A stretch of 64,000 nt of DNA, taken from contig JBAOIN010000005.1 in NCBI GenBank assembly GCA_037045455.1, positions 62,001-126,000 of the forward strand. Reading direction: 5' to 3'. The DNA comes from JADKAV01 sp037045455 (GTDB lineage: Bacteria; Actinomycetota; Actinomycetes; S36-B12; UBA10799). Position numbers and translations under genes: made by a program. The notes below the pieces were generated by a model, which was not told the DNA's origin, ran no database searches, and was given only the letters and a program-made list of their open reading frames with translations. Positions 48,177 to 56,867 of the stretch are shown in pieces (positions within the stretch are counted from its first letter, which is position 1; every line of letters starts with the position of its first letter).

Positions 48177-49474
48177 TGCGCTCCTTGTGTGATGCGGGCG
48201 GCCGTTTTGCTTGCTTGCGCCACACAGGCCGCGAGGCCCGCACCGCGGTAGGCGGCTCCGGTGAGGTGGACGCCTGGCAGGTCCTCCATGAGGCGGTCGA
48301 TGCGGTCGATACGAGCCGCATGTCCGACGACGTACTGCGGCATGGCGCGCGGCCACCTTTGCACGCGAGTCGTGTGTGGCGCGGCCTCGATGTGCAGGAT
48401 CCGGCGCACATCTTCGCGCAGCCGTTCCACGATCTGCTCGTCAGTCATGGACTCCCAGCGGTCGTCCCCCGCTCGACCGACCATGCACTTGAGCAGGACG
48501 ACCTCGTCGTTGGCCAGTTGCGGCCACTTGCTGGTCAGCCATGTACAGCCAACGATGAACTCGCCCTCGACGGGAGGCACGAGGAAGCCGGTCCCAGGCG
48601 GCAGTGCGGGCACGTCCTGCGGCCGGAAGGCTAGCGTCGCGTTGGCCACACCGACGTATGGAATTCCTGCGAGCTCATCGGCCAGTTCAGGTTTGCGCGG
48701 CCGCAGCAGTTCGGCCGATACGTAGGCCGGCGTGGCGAGCACCACCACGTCCGCGTCGGGCAGGCTCGTGACCGGGGTGTCCGCCTGCACGTCGACGTTC
48801 AAGGCGTTGGTGAGCCGGGACAGACCTCCCCGCAGCGACACCAGCGGGGGCGTGGGCGGGGCCGCGTTCTTGCGTCGCTTGCGCAACGCCAGAAAGATGC
48901 TGCGGTTGGCTTTTGCAAGGCCGTAGATGTCGGGGACGACGCTGCGCGCGCTGAGTTTCGCCGGGTCGCCCGCGTGTACTCCGCCGAGCAGCGGTTCGAC
49001 CATCCGCTGGTAGATCTCGTCGCCGAAGCGAGGCCGCACCAAGTCTTCGATCGACGGGTCGTCGCCAGTGATCGTTCGGGGCCTTACGATGTCGATGCCC
49101 GCTCGCATCACGCCACTGGTCGACAGCAGCCGCGAGCGCAGCATAGGGATGATCCGGTCGGGTAGGCCGAAGGCGCCACCCGGCGGAATGGGGTGTAGTG
49201 CGCCACGCGACCAGATGTAGGAGCCGGAGACGGGCGCGACCACGTCCTTCGCCAGGTCCAGTTCCGCCACCAACGCCTGGAGCTCGACGCCCCGGGTCAG
49301 GAAGGCGTCAGGGCCGGTATCCACGGGCAGTCCGGCCACCTCGACCGTGTTGACCTTGCCCCCCGTGCGTCCTGTCGCTTCGAGGATCGTGACCTCGACG
49401 CCGGCCTTGCGCAGGTAGTGCGCGGTCGCGAGCCCGCTGATGCCGGCTCCGACGACGACCGCCGATCTGGCCAC
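48173..49474 (-). CDS. hemY: Protoporphyrinogen/coproporphyrinogen oxidase (HemY/CgoX type)
   Basis: 433 residues, FAD enzyme. The N-terminal dinucleotide motif is VVVGAGISGLATAHYLRKAG with E-A-x-x-R-x-G-G-K; FGDEIYQRMVEPLLGGVHAGDPAKLSARSVVP is the family core, here given as a block near residue 150. The C-terminal PQYVVGH and GVHLTGAAYRGAGLAACVAQA complete it. In actinobacteria these enzymes oxidise coproporphyrinogen III in the coproporphyrin-dependent haem route. It is followed by the radical SAM gene and is divergent from the TetR regulator. Confidence 0.92.
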   Translation of the reverse strand: MARSAVVVGAGISGLATAHYLRKAGVEVTILEATGRTGGKVNTVEVAGLPVDTGPDAFLTRGVELQALVAELDLAKDVVAPVSGSYIWSRGALHPIPPGGAFGLPDRIIPMLRSRLLSTSGVMRAGIDIVRPRTITGDDPSIEDLVRPRFGDEIYQRMVEPLLGGVHAGDPAKLSARSVVPDIYGLAKANRSIFLALRKRRKNAAPPTPPLVSLRGGLSRLTNALNVDVQADTPVTSLPDADVVVLATPAYVSAELLRPRKPELADELAGIPYVGVANATLAFRPQDVPALPPGTGFLVPPVEGEFIVGCTWLTSKWPQLANDEVVLLKCMVGRAGDDRWESMTDEQIVERLREDVRRILHIEAAPHTTRVQRWPRAMPQYVVGHAARIDRIDRLMEDLPGVHLTGAAYRGAGLAACVAQASKTAARITQGAQ

Positions 49475-49588
49475 GTGGTTAATTGTCCCACCTGGGCACA
49501 GGGCTTGGAGAACGGCACGGCTGTTTAGACGTCGAAGACCACCAACTGCGCCGTTCTATAACCTCTGCCGCCTGACTATGGTCTATGC

Positions 49589-49604
49589 CATACTCCAGAG
49601 TATG
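49589..49604. promoter_or_regulatory. Palindromic operator overlapping TetR start
   Basis: CATACTCCAGAGTATG is a perfect 6+4+6 inverted repeat that includes the ATG of the TetR gene (49602-49604). It fits an autoregulatory TetR-type site. Confidence 0.7.
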
Positions 49605-50156
49605 AAGACCCGCGACCGCATGCTCACCAGCACGATCAGCCTGCTTCGGGAGCGTGGCTCCAATGGGGTCACCGTCGACGCGGTCCTGGCCCACAGCGGC
49701 GCTCCCCGCGGCTCGGTCTACCACCACTTCCCAGGCGGTCGTGAGGAGTTGCTGCTGGCCTCCGTGGAACGTGCCGGGGAAATCGTGTCGGGTGTGCTCG
49801 AGCAGTCCCTCAGCGCCGGTGACACCGCCTCGGCTATCGACCGGTTCGTCAGCATGTGGAAGAAGTGGCTGCGGGACTCGGATTTCCGGGCGGGCTGCCC
49901 AGTGCTGGCAACTGCCATCGACACCAGTGAGGCGCCGCTACAGGACGCCGTCCGCAAGATCTTCCAGCGCTGGCACGATGACCTGCTGCGGCAACTGGTG
50001 GCCGAAGGCTGCCCCCGGGCCAAGGCCCGCAGGCTGGCCACGATGATCGTCGCGAGCATCGAAGGTGCGTTGGTCCTGGCCCGCACCCAGCGCGACGTGC
50101 GCCCGCTCAACGACGTGACCGCCGAACTTCACCTACTGCTGAGGAGTGCCGCATGA
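49602..50156 (+). CDS. TetR-family repressor
   Basis: 184 residues. The HTH is near the N-terminus: RMLTSTISLLRERGSNGVTVDAVLAHSGAPRGSVYHHFPGGRE in segments, with SVYHHFPGG the hallmark recognition helix. The C-terminal half (FRAGCPVLATAIDTS; RRLATMIVASIEGALVLART) is the LmrA/YxaF-like ligand domain. It overlaps the molybdopterin gene (ATGA) and probably represses the TetR-oxidoreductase-SDR operon through 49589-49604. Confidence 0.9.
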   Translation: MKTRDRMLTSTISLLRERGSNGVTVDAVLAHSGAPRGSVYHHFPGGREELLLASVERAGEIVSGVLEQSLSAGDTASAIDRFVSMWKKWLRDSDFRAGCPVLATAIDTSEAPLQDAVRKIFQRWHDDLLRQLVAEGCPRAKARRLATMIVASIEGALVLARTQRDVRPLNDVTAELHLLLRSAA

Positions 50157-52324
50157 ACTGGAAACCCACCGCCTGCATCTTGTGCGAGTGCAACTGCGGC
50201 ATCGAGGTGTTGGTCGAGGACCGCGCGTTCGTCAAGATCCGCGGCGACAAGCTACACCCCGCTTCCGCCGGCTACACCTGCAACAAGGCGCTGCGCCTGG
50301 ATCATTACCAGAACGCCGACCGGCTCACCTCGCCGTTGCGCCGGCGCGATGATGGCACATTCGAGGAGATCGACTGGGACACCGCGATCGCCGAGATCTC
50401 CGAGCGGCTGCAGGCCCTGCCCGGCGAGTCGCTCTTCTACTACGGAGGCGGCGGCCAGGGCAACCATTTGGGCGGCGCCTACTCCCCCGCGACCATGCAC
50501 GCCTATGGCGCCCGGTACCGTTCGAGCGCCTTGGCACAGGAGAAGACCGGGGAGTTCTGGGTCAGCGCGCGCATGCTCGGAAGCCCGACGCGCGCGGACT
50601 TCGAGCACTGCGAGGTGGCGCTGTTCATCGGCAAGAACCCTTACCAGTCGCACGGCTTCCCCCGCGCCCGGGCAGTGCTCAAGGACATCGCGAAGGATCC
50701 CGGCCGCAGCATGATCGTCATCGACCCTGTGCGGTCGGACACCGCGGAACTCGCCGACTTCCATCTGCAGGTACGGCCAGGTACGGACCTATGGCTGGTC
50801 ACGGCGCTGGCTGCGACGTTGGTGCAGGAGAACCTTGTCGACGCCGGCTTCGTCGCCGATCATGTGGAGGGTTACGAGCCCGTCAAACGTGTGCTGCGGC
50901 AGGTTCCGATCGCCGACTACTGCGTCATCGCCGACGTTCCGGAACCGCTGGTGCGGGACGCCGCTCGCCGCATCGCCGCAGCCAGTTCAGTGGCTGTCTA
51001 CGAGGACCTCGGCGTCCAGATGAACCGCAACTCCACGCTCGTCAGTTACGTCGAGAAGCTGATCTGGATCCTGACCGGCAACTTCGGCAAGCCGGGCGCG
51101 CAGTACATCCCGACCAACATGTCCGGCATCGGCCGGGATCGCGGACGTCCCTCGGGTGAGGGTCCGCGCAGCCCAGTGGTGGGCGCACCGATCATCAGCG
51201 GCCTCGTGCCGTGCAACGTCATCGCCGACGAGATCCTCACCGACCATCCCGCGCGCTATAGGGCGATGATCGTGGAGAGCTCCAACCCCGCCCATTCGCT
51301 GGCCGGATCCGAGCGCATGCGGGAAGCGCTGCAGGCGCTGGACTTGTGCGTGGTGATCGACGTCGCGATGACGGAAACGGCCAAGCTTGCCGACTACGTC
51401 CTGCCGGTACCCACTCAGTTCGAGAAGTACGAGGCGACGTTCTTCACGTTCGACTTCCCGCGCAACATCTTCCATCTGCGGCACCCGGTGCTGCCCGCTC
51501 CGGAGGGGCTGCTGACCGAGCCCGAGATCCACGCCCGGCTGGTCGAAGCGACCGGCGCTCTGAGCGAGGCGGACTACGCGCCTCTCCGAGCAGCAGCGGC
51601 GGAAAGCCGAGCTGCCTTCGCGCAGGCGTTCCTGCCACTGATGGCCGACCCGGGCATGCGGCGCCTGGCGCCCGTCTTGCTGTACCGCACGCTGGGCCCG
51701 ACGCTCGACGGCGCCGACTCGGCAGCCCTGTTGTGGGCCGCTGCCCACCAGTTCGCGATGGCCAACCCCGATGGAGTGCGCAACTCTGGCTATGCCGATG
51801 GTGAGCAACTCTTCGATGCGATCCTGGCGGGTGAGCACGGCATCGTCACCACCACCGACGAATACGAGGCATCGTGGCAGCGACTGTCCCGGGAGCGCAT
51901 CAATGTCGAGCTGCCGGAGTTACTCGAGGCAGTGGTGAATGCTGAGCCCCCGCAGCCTGACCCGGACTTCCCATTCACCCTCTCCGCCGGGGAACGCCGC
52001 GCATTCACCGCGAACACGATCATGCGCGATCCCGCGTGGCGCAAGCGCGACGCAGCCGGCACCCTCCGGATGAGTGCGAGCGATGCGCAGCGGCTCGGAG
52101 TGGAGGCCGGTGCAACAGTGCGGCTCACCACCCGGTCTGGCAGCACAGCAGTCACCGTGGACGTCACCGATGCGATGCGAGCGGGCCACATCTCACTGCC
52201 CAACGGTTTCGGTATAGGTGCCGGGATAGCACCCAATGAGTTGACCCGCGCGCAGGACCGCGACGAATGGGTGGGCACCCCGTGGCACAAGCATGTGCCG
52301 GCGCGGGTTGAATCGTTGGCATGA
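50153..52324 (+). CDS. Molybdopterin-dependent oxidoreductase (TetR-linked)
   Basis: 723 residues. N-terminal 4Fe-4S cysteines: CILCECNCG and CNKA. Molybdopterin landmarks: CEVALFIGKNPYQSHGF, VIDPVRSDTAELADFHLQVRPGTD, IVESSNPAHSLAGSERM and ETAKLADYVLPVPTQFEKYEATFF. The C-terminal domain (LRMSASDAQRLGVEAGATV) is present. It is only distantly like the enzyme at 28980-31166. There is no Tat signal and no small subunit. The SDR that follows overlaps its stop (ATGA). Substrate unknown; TetR control suggests an inducible, perhaps catabolic or detoxifying, function. Confidence 0.85.
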   Translation: MNWKPTACILCECNCGIEVLVEDRAFVKIRGDKLHPASAGYTCNKALRLDHYQNADRLTSPLRRRDDGTFEEIDWDTAIAEISERLQALPGESLFYYGGGGQGNHLGGAYSPATMHAYGARYRSSALAQEKTGEFWVSARMLGSPTRADFEHCEVALFIGKNPYQSHGFPRARAVLKDIAKDPGRSMIVIDPVRSDTAELADFHLQVRPGTDLWLVTALAATLVQENLVDAGFVADHVEGYEPVKRVLRQVPIADYCVIADVPEPLVRDAARRIAAASSVAVYEDLGVQMNRNSTLVSYVEKLIWILTGNFGKPGAQYIPTNMSGIGRDRGRPSGEGPRSPVVGAPIISGLVPCNVIADEILTDHPARYRAMIVESSNPAHSLAGSERMREALQALDLCVVIDVAMTETAKLADYVLPVPTQFEKYEATFFTFDFPRNIFHLRHPVLPAPEGLLTEPEIHARLVEATGALSEADYAPLRAAAAESRAAFAQAFLPLMADPGMRRLAPVLLYRTLGPTLDGADSAALLWAAAHQFAMANPDGVRNSGYADGEQLFDAILAGEHGIVTTTDEYEASWQRLSRERINVELPELLEAVVNAEPPQPDPDFPFTLSAGERRAFTANTIMRDPAWRKRDAAGTLRMSASDAQRLGVEAGATVRLTTRSGSTAVTVDVTDAMRAGHISLPNGFGIGAGIAPNELTRAQDRDEWVGTPWHKHVPARVESLA

Positions 52325-53067
52325 GAGTCCTGGTCACTGGCGCTGCTTCCGGGCTTGGCGCAGCTCTTGCCAACGCTTTCGAGCAGCGCGGGGACGAGGT
52401 GGTACGCACCGACGTCGACACTCTCGACGTCACCTCCGACGCCGACTGGGAACGCATGCGCAGCCAGGTCGAGCGGCTTGATCTGCTGGTGAACAACGCC
52501 GGCATCGCCACCGGTGGCCGCATCGACGTCGCGGGTATGGACGAGTGGCATCGCGCGATCGAGGTCAACTTGCTGGGCGCGGTGCGCGGGTGCCGCACGT
52601 TCGTGCCGGTCTTCAAGGAGCAGGGTTCCGGCGCGATCCTCAACATCGCTTCGCTGGCCGGGCTTGTGCACCCGCCGGCGATGGCCAGCTACACCACGAC
52701 GAAAGCCGGCGTTGTGGCATTGAGCGAGACCCTGCGCCACGAGTTGCACGCCTGGAACATCCGGGTCGCCGTGGCGTGCCCGGGGTTCTTCCAGACCAAC
52801 CTCGCGGCGTCAGTGGACAGTGCCGACCCGGTGACGGCAGCGCTGACCGCCCGGCTGATCGGGCGCTCCTCACTGACTGCCGACGACGTCGCGCGCGCCA
52901 TCATCGAGGGATTCGACGCGGGTCAGGACGTCATCCTCCCTGACCCGGAATCGCAGGTGGCCGTGGCTGCTAAACGGGACCATTACGAGGCGTACCGGGA
53001 GCAGCAGTACGCGTTCGCTCGCCGGATTGAGGGTTTCGACAAAACGACCGATCCGGGCCAGATGTGA
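52321..53067 (+). CDS. Short-chain dehydrogenase/reductase
   Basis: 248 residues, classical SDR. Cofactor motif TGAASGLGAALA; D-V at 35-50 gives NAD(P) choice; NNAGIATGG; catalytic Ser in ILNIASLAG, Tyr and Lys in MASYTTTKAG. ACPGFFQTNL follows. It is cotranscribed with the TetR and molybdopterin genes. The last eight codons and the stop (DKTTDPGQM then TGA) are inside a family 2 palindrome. Confidence 0.9.
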   Translation: MRVLVTGAASGLGAALANAFEQRGDEVVRTDVDTLDVTSDADWERMRSQVERLDLLVNNAGIATGGRIDVAGMDEWHRAIEVNLLGAVRGCRTFVPVFKEQGSGAILNIASLAGLVHPPAMASYTTTKAGVVALSETLRHELHAWNIRVAVACPGFFQTNLAASVDSADPVTAALTARLIGRSSLTADDVARAIIEGFDAGQDVILPDPESQVAVAAKRDHYEAYREQQYAFARRIEGFDKTTDPGQM

Positions 53068-53147
53068 CCCCGATCCACACGTTTGCGCGGGGCTTGAGAA
53101 CAAACGGATGAAAGCGGGTCACATCTGGCCCCGATCGACACGTTTGT
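53038..53147. repeat. Family 2 palindrome, copy 2
   Basis: Inner arms GCCAGATGTGACCCCGATCC and GCGGGTCACATCTGGC; outer arms GACAAAACGACCGATCCGGG and CCCCGATCGACACGTTTGTC. Matches 27606-27712. The upstream SDR reading frame enters it and ends on ATGTGA. Confidence 0.85.
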
Positions 53148-53177
53148 CTGAGTCAGCCCGGATAAGCACCCAACTCT

Positions 53178-53951
53178 TCACTTCTTGTACTTCAGGGACC
53201 CCGAGATCTTGATGCTGGTTGTTGTCGGCCCGTTGGTGAAGGAGTTCGAGCAGTTGAAGTCGAACCGCTTCTTGGCGTTGTTCCACTTGCCGAACAGGGG
53301 ACGCAGACTGCTGGACGGCGTCTTCATGCCAGAGGGCAGGCAGATGTTGTTGGAGTTGTTCAGGCTCGTGCTGCCTGTCTCCTCGGCCGGGTCTGTGTAC
53401 GAGCCGTCCTCGCAGGGCGAGGTCCCCATGCCACGGAAGACAGTCGTCGAGGTGCCCGTCGCCGGCAACACGGCGCCGACCGAGATGCCCTTGGTCCGCT
53501 TGTCGATGACCAGCACGTCCTTGTTCGGGTTGTACTTGCCGAAGATGCTCGGGTTCATGTCGGTCTTGCCGGTGCCGTTGGCGTTCTCCGTCGTCGTCGT
53601 CTCGCAGGTCTGCGCGCCCATCGTGTAGTTCTTGGTGACCCGGGTTTCGCTGTACGAGTAGTTGTAGTCCGCCTTTCCGCGCTTGAACACATACGTCCGG
53701 GTGTACTTCGGATCACGCACAGCATTGACCTGCAGACGGTGCTCCTGCTGCGTCGTGGAGGTTTCGACCGTCCGTGACAGGTCGCTCGGGTCGCTGTCGT
53801 CGACCTTCGTGATCGTGATGCTCCACGAGATGCTGCCCGAGACCGTCTGCTTGCCCTTCTTGGCCGGGACGATCGCACCGGCAGCACCGGCGGTCAGCGA
53901 GACGGATAGGGCAGTTGCGGCGAGGACAGCGCCGGCGCGCAAAGCGATCAT
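53178..53951 (-). CDS. Secreted protein, Thr/Ser/Asn-rich
   Basis: About 257 residues. A signal peptide (ALRAGAVLAATALSVSLTAG) is followed by a beta-rich, Lys/Thr/Ser/Asn-rich region with three or four cysteines (AQTCETT, SPCEDGS, NICLPSG, FDFNCSN). No recognised domain. It has the look of other actinobacterial extracellular proteins with a terminal GSLKYKK strand. ATG 53951. Confidence 0.7.
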   Translation of the reverse strand: MIALRAGAVLAATALSVSLTAGAAGAIVPAKKGKQTVSGSISWSITITKVDDSDPSDLSRTVETSTTQQEHRLQVNAVRDPKYTRTYVFKRGKADYNYSYSETRVTKNYTMGAQTCETTTTENANGTGKTDMNPSIFGKYNPNKDVLVIDKRTKGISVGAVLPATGTSTTVFRGMGTSPCEDGSYTDPAEETGSTSLNNSNNICLPSGMKTPSSSLRPLFGKWNNAKKRFDFNCSNSFTNGPTTTSIKISGSLKYKK

Positions 53952-53967
53952 GCCCGGAGTATAGGAG

Positions 53968-54300
53968 TCAGGCGCGATCTGCGCCATGGTCGCGATCACC
54001 CGTCAGGGCGGCCAGAACGACAATGTCGGCCACCACCAAAGCCACGCCCCAGACCCAATGGCCTCGCGATGCCAAGGCGGCGGCTGCGAGCAGAAAAACC
54101 ACCAGTTCCAAGCTCGTGCGCATTGCTGGTGACAACTTCACCGTGGCTTTCGGCGACAAGAAGAGACCCCACACGACTGCCACCAGCAGCGTGGCTCCGA
54201 TCCCGCCGAGAATGCCGGCTGCGGCGTAACCCCACGCGAAGTACGCAGCAAGCATCAGCAGTTCCAGCAGGAACCGCACAGTGAGCAGCGCCGCGACCAT
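53968..54300 (-). CDS. YrdB-like small membrane protein (DUF2568)
   Basis: 110 residues with four transmembrane segments: LLTVRFLLELLMLAAYFAWGY, GGIGATLLVAVVWGLFLSPKAT, LELVVFLLAAAALASRG and GVALVVADIVVLAAL. The FLSPKA and LLELxxLAA blocks match YrdB/DUF2568 proteins of unknown role. Its ATG overlaps the stop of the upstream helical gene (ATGA). Confidence 0.8.
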   Translation of the reverse strand: MVAALLTVRFLLELLMLAAYFAWGYAAAGILGGIGATLLVAVVWGLFLSPKATVKLSPAMRTSLELVVFLLAAAALASRGHWVWGVALVVADIVVLAALTGDRDHGADRA

Positions 54301-54596
54301 CAGAGTTGGAACACCCGAACGATGTGCTCGTAGGTGGCAGCCAGCTGCGGTTCCGGCGTCGCCTGCGCCCGCGCCCGGATCGCCGCGCCAGGGTCATCCG
54401 CGATGAGGTCCTCGCACAAAGCAGCCACCACGACGCGCTGGTCGTGCTCGTCGAGATGATCCAGCAGCAAGCCGTTGTGCAGCAGAGTTGCGGCCTCCTC
54501 GAAGACCTCCCGGGCCATCTCCAGATCTACCTCGGGCCGCGCTGCCGCGATGATGTCAGGCATCGCCAGCAGCGGGTCGTAGATGGCCGGCAGCAT
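54300..54596 (-). CDS. Small acidic helical protein, unknown
   Basis: 98 residues, mostly alpha-helical and acidic: MLPAIYDPLLAMPDII, VFEEAATLLHNGLLLDHLDEHDQRVVVAALCEDLIADD, ATYEHIVRVFQL, quoted in parts. I do not recognise the family. ATG 54596 is chosen because it clears the upstream MFS stop at 54628. Confidence 0.6.
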   Translation of the reverse strand: MLPAIYDPLLAMPDIIAAARPEVDLEMAREVFEEAATLLHNGLLLDHLDEHDQRVVVAALCEDLIADDPGAAIRARAQATPEPQLAATYEHIVRVFQL

Positions 54597-54627
54597 GCGC
54601 CCGAGCCTGACACGACTCCCGAGAGTT

Positions 54628-56043
54628 TCACAAGGCTGGTTCTGCGCGGCGAGCATCCCGGATCGCCACAGCCAGCGCCAGACTGAGCAGGACGACCGCA
54701 GCCGCCAGCGACACTCGCAGTGCCCGTTGCGCGGAGATGCCGTTGCCGAGTGTGGCCGTGTAGATGGACATGAGCAGCGCCGTCCCGATCGCCGACCCCA
54801 CCCGCTGGCTGGTCTGCAGAGCTCCGCCAGCGGCCCCCGCCATGCGCGTGGGCACGTTCTCCAGCGTCAACGTGAAGTTGGGCGAGATCACTGCGCCGCC
54901 ACCGAGTCCCGCGATGAGCAAGGCCGCGGCGAAGAACAGCCACGAGCGCGAGGGACCATCGGGCACGACTGCAATCAGTAGGCACGTGCCGAGGATCATC
55001 GTGCACAGAGCGAAGACGGTCAGCCGGCGGCCCAGGACGGACACGATCCGGCCCGCGAAGGGCGCCGCCACCGCGGAACCGGCAGCGAACGGGGTGACCA
55101 ACAAGCCAACCTGCAGCGCCGACAGGCCGTACTGATCCTGCAAGCAGACGGTCAGCACGAGGAAGATCCCCGTGAAGCCCGTGAAGTAGACAAGCCCGAT
55201 CAACAGGCCGTTTGAGTATCCCCTGGTCTCCTTGAGCAACTGCAGATCGAGCAGAGGCTCCCGCCCGCGTGCTATGACCGACCGTTCCCGGCGCACGAAC
55301 AGGAAAGCAAACACGGGCACAAGCAGCAGGAGCAGGAGCCACTGCTCCGCGTCCTCGATGACCGCGATCAAGGGATAGAGCACGGCCAACATCGTCAGTC
55401 CCAGCAGCAGGGCGCCGACGATGTCGAGATCCACCGGCTTGTCCTGTTGTCCGGGCCGGCGGCCGGGCACGAGCCGGGCGATGAAGTACAGCGCGACCAC
55501 ACCGATCGGGAGGTTGATGAGGAAGATGTAGCGCCAGCCGTGTTGCGCGCCGAACAGCGCGATGATCAGGCCCCCGAGAATCGGCCCGATGGCCGAGGAA
55601 ACCCCCACGACGAAACCGAACGCGCCGAAGGCCCGGCCCCGCTCTGGTCCAGAGAACAGCTCCTGGATGATGCCCGAGCTCTGCGGGGTGAGCAGGCCGG
55701 CCGCGGCACCTTGCGCGAGTCGGGCGGCCACAACCACCGCTGGTGTGGGCGCGAAGCCGACGGCCGCCGAGGCCGCGACGAAAGCGGTCAATCCGATCAG
55801 CATCATGCGCCGCCGGCCGACGGCGTCGCCGAGCCGGCCGCCGATCACCAGCGTCAGGGCGAACGTGAGCGCATACCCCGACACCACCCATTGCACAGTG
55901 CCGGCCGTGGCCTGCAATCCCTGCTGTATCGAGGGCAACGCGACATTCACGATCGTCACGTCCAGCAAGCTCATGAAGCCCACGGTCAGAGTCACGCCGA
56001 GGATTCGCCAGCGTCGCGGATCGGGCGCTTCGGCGTGGTTCAT
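54628..56043 (-). CDS. MFS drug-efflux transporter, DHA2 family
   Basis: 471 residues. FMSLLDVTIVNVALPSIQQGLQ is the DHA2 helix-1 motif; GGRLGDAVGRRRMMLIG is motif A; GRAFGAFGFVVGVSSAIGPILGG is motif C. Typical 14-helix EmrB/QacA exporter of hydrophobic drugs. A family 1 palindrome separates it from the NarL-type regulator upstream on the same strand. Confidence 0.88.
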   Translation of the reverse strand: MNHAEAPDPRRWRILGVTLTVGFMSLLDVTIVNVALPSIQQGLQATAGTVQWVVSGYALTFALTLVIGGRLGDAVGRRRMMLIGLTAFVAASAAVGFAPTPAVVVAARLAQGAAAGLLTPQSSGIIQELFSGPERGRAFGAFGFVVGVSSAIGPILGGLIIALFGAQHGWRYIFLINLPIGVVALYFIARLVPGRRPGQQDKPVDLDIVGALLLGLTMLAVLYPLIAVIEDAEQWLLLLLLVPVFAFLFVRRERSVIARGREPLLDLQLLKETRGYSNGLLIGLVYFTGFTGIFLVLTVCLQDQYGLSALQVGLLVTPFAAGSAVAAPFAGRIVSVLGRRLTVFALCTMILGTCLLIAVVPDGPSRSWLFFAAALLIAGLGGGAVISPNFTLTLENVPTRMAGAAGGALQTSQRVGSAIGTALLMSIYTATLGNGISAQRALRVSLAAAVVLLSLALAVAIRDARRAEPAL

Positions 56044-56129
56044 AGGGTCACCTTCCCGTTCTTACGCCGATCACTTGCGCGATCATGAATTCGGTCGCGC
56101 GCCCGTCAGTCCGAATCCTTCAGAACACA

Positions 56130-56216
56130 ATCGGTTAGCAATCTGGGCATCGGTGAGCATGCCGGACGCCCAAACCCCGTCCGTGGTGCTCACGGATGCC
56201 CGGAATGCTCACAGAT
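56130..56216. repeat. Family 1 intergenic palindrome, copy D (reverse orientation)
   Basis: 87 bp. Read on the minus strand: ATCTGTGAGCATTCCGGGC then ATCCGTGAGC, centre GGACGGGGTTTGGGCG, then GCTCACCGATGCCC and GATTGCTAACCGAT. It is the mirror of copies A-C and lies between two minus-strand genes. Confidence 0.9.
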
Positions 56217-56240
56217 CCGGGGCACTGAATCAGTGGTTCC

Positions 56241-56867
56241 TCACTCGGACAAGTTGTCGCGCGCCCACAAGGCCGCCTGCACCCGATCTGCCACCCCGAT
56301 GGCGGCGTAGATCTGGGTGAGGTGCGCCTTCACCGTCTTCTCGCTCAGGCCCAGCTCCTTGGCGACCAACCGGTTCGGCAGACCCTGTGCCACGAGATCC
56401 AGCACGTCGCGTTGTTTATCCGTGAGCACGGCCCCCGAGCCGGTTGTGCGCGTGCGCCGGCGATCGACCAGCGCCCGGGCCACCCGCGGGTCGATCGGCG
56501 AACCCCCGGCCGCGGCGGCCTTGATCCCCTCGTGCAGGGCTTGCGGATCGGTGTCCTTCATCAGGTAGCCCACGGCTCCGGCATCGAGGCTGCGCAGCAC
56601 TAGGTCGCGATCGGTTGACGTGGTGAGGACCACCACGGCGGTATCGGGCGCACCCTCGGTGACGAGCCGGGTCGCCTGTACCCCGTCCAGGACCGGCATC
56701 GACAGGTCCATCAGCACCACATCGGGCCGCAGGGAAACGACCAATTGCGCACCCGCTTGCCCATCGTGAGCGGTGCCCACCACGGTCACGTCATCGAACG
56801 AGTCGAGCAGCAGTTTCAGCCCCTCCACCACCACTGTGTGATCGTCCACCAAAGCAATAGTGATCAT
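56241..56867 (-). CDS. NarL/LuxR-family response regulator
   Basis: 208 residues. Receiver domain: VDDHTVV, phospho-Asp in VLMDLSMPVLDGV, VLTTSTDRDLVLRSL, LMKDTDPQAL. The LuxR HTH follows: VLTDKQRDVLDLVAQGLPNRLVAKELGLSEKTVKAHLTQIY, read in parts. It forms a two-component pair with the kinase encoded immediately upstream. GGAGGT lies three bases before ATG 56867, which overlaps the kinase stop (TAATG). Confidence 0.93.
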   Translation of the reverse strand: MITIALVDDHTVVVEGLKLLLDSFDDVTVVGTAHDGQAGAQLVVSLRPDVVLMDLSMPVLDGVQATRLVTEGAPDTAVVVLTTSTDRDLVLRSLDAGAVGYLMKDTDPQALHEGIKAAAAGGSPIDPRVARALVDRRRTRTTGSGAVLTDKQRDVLDLVAQGLPNRLVAKELGLSEKTVKAHLTQIYAAIGVADRVQAALWARDNLSE

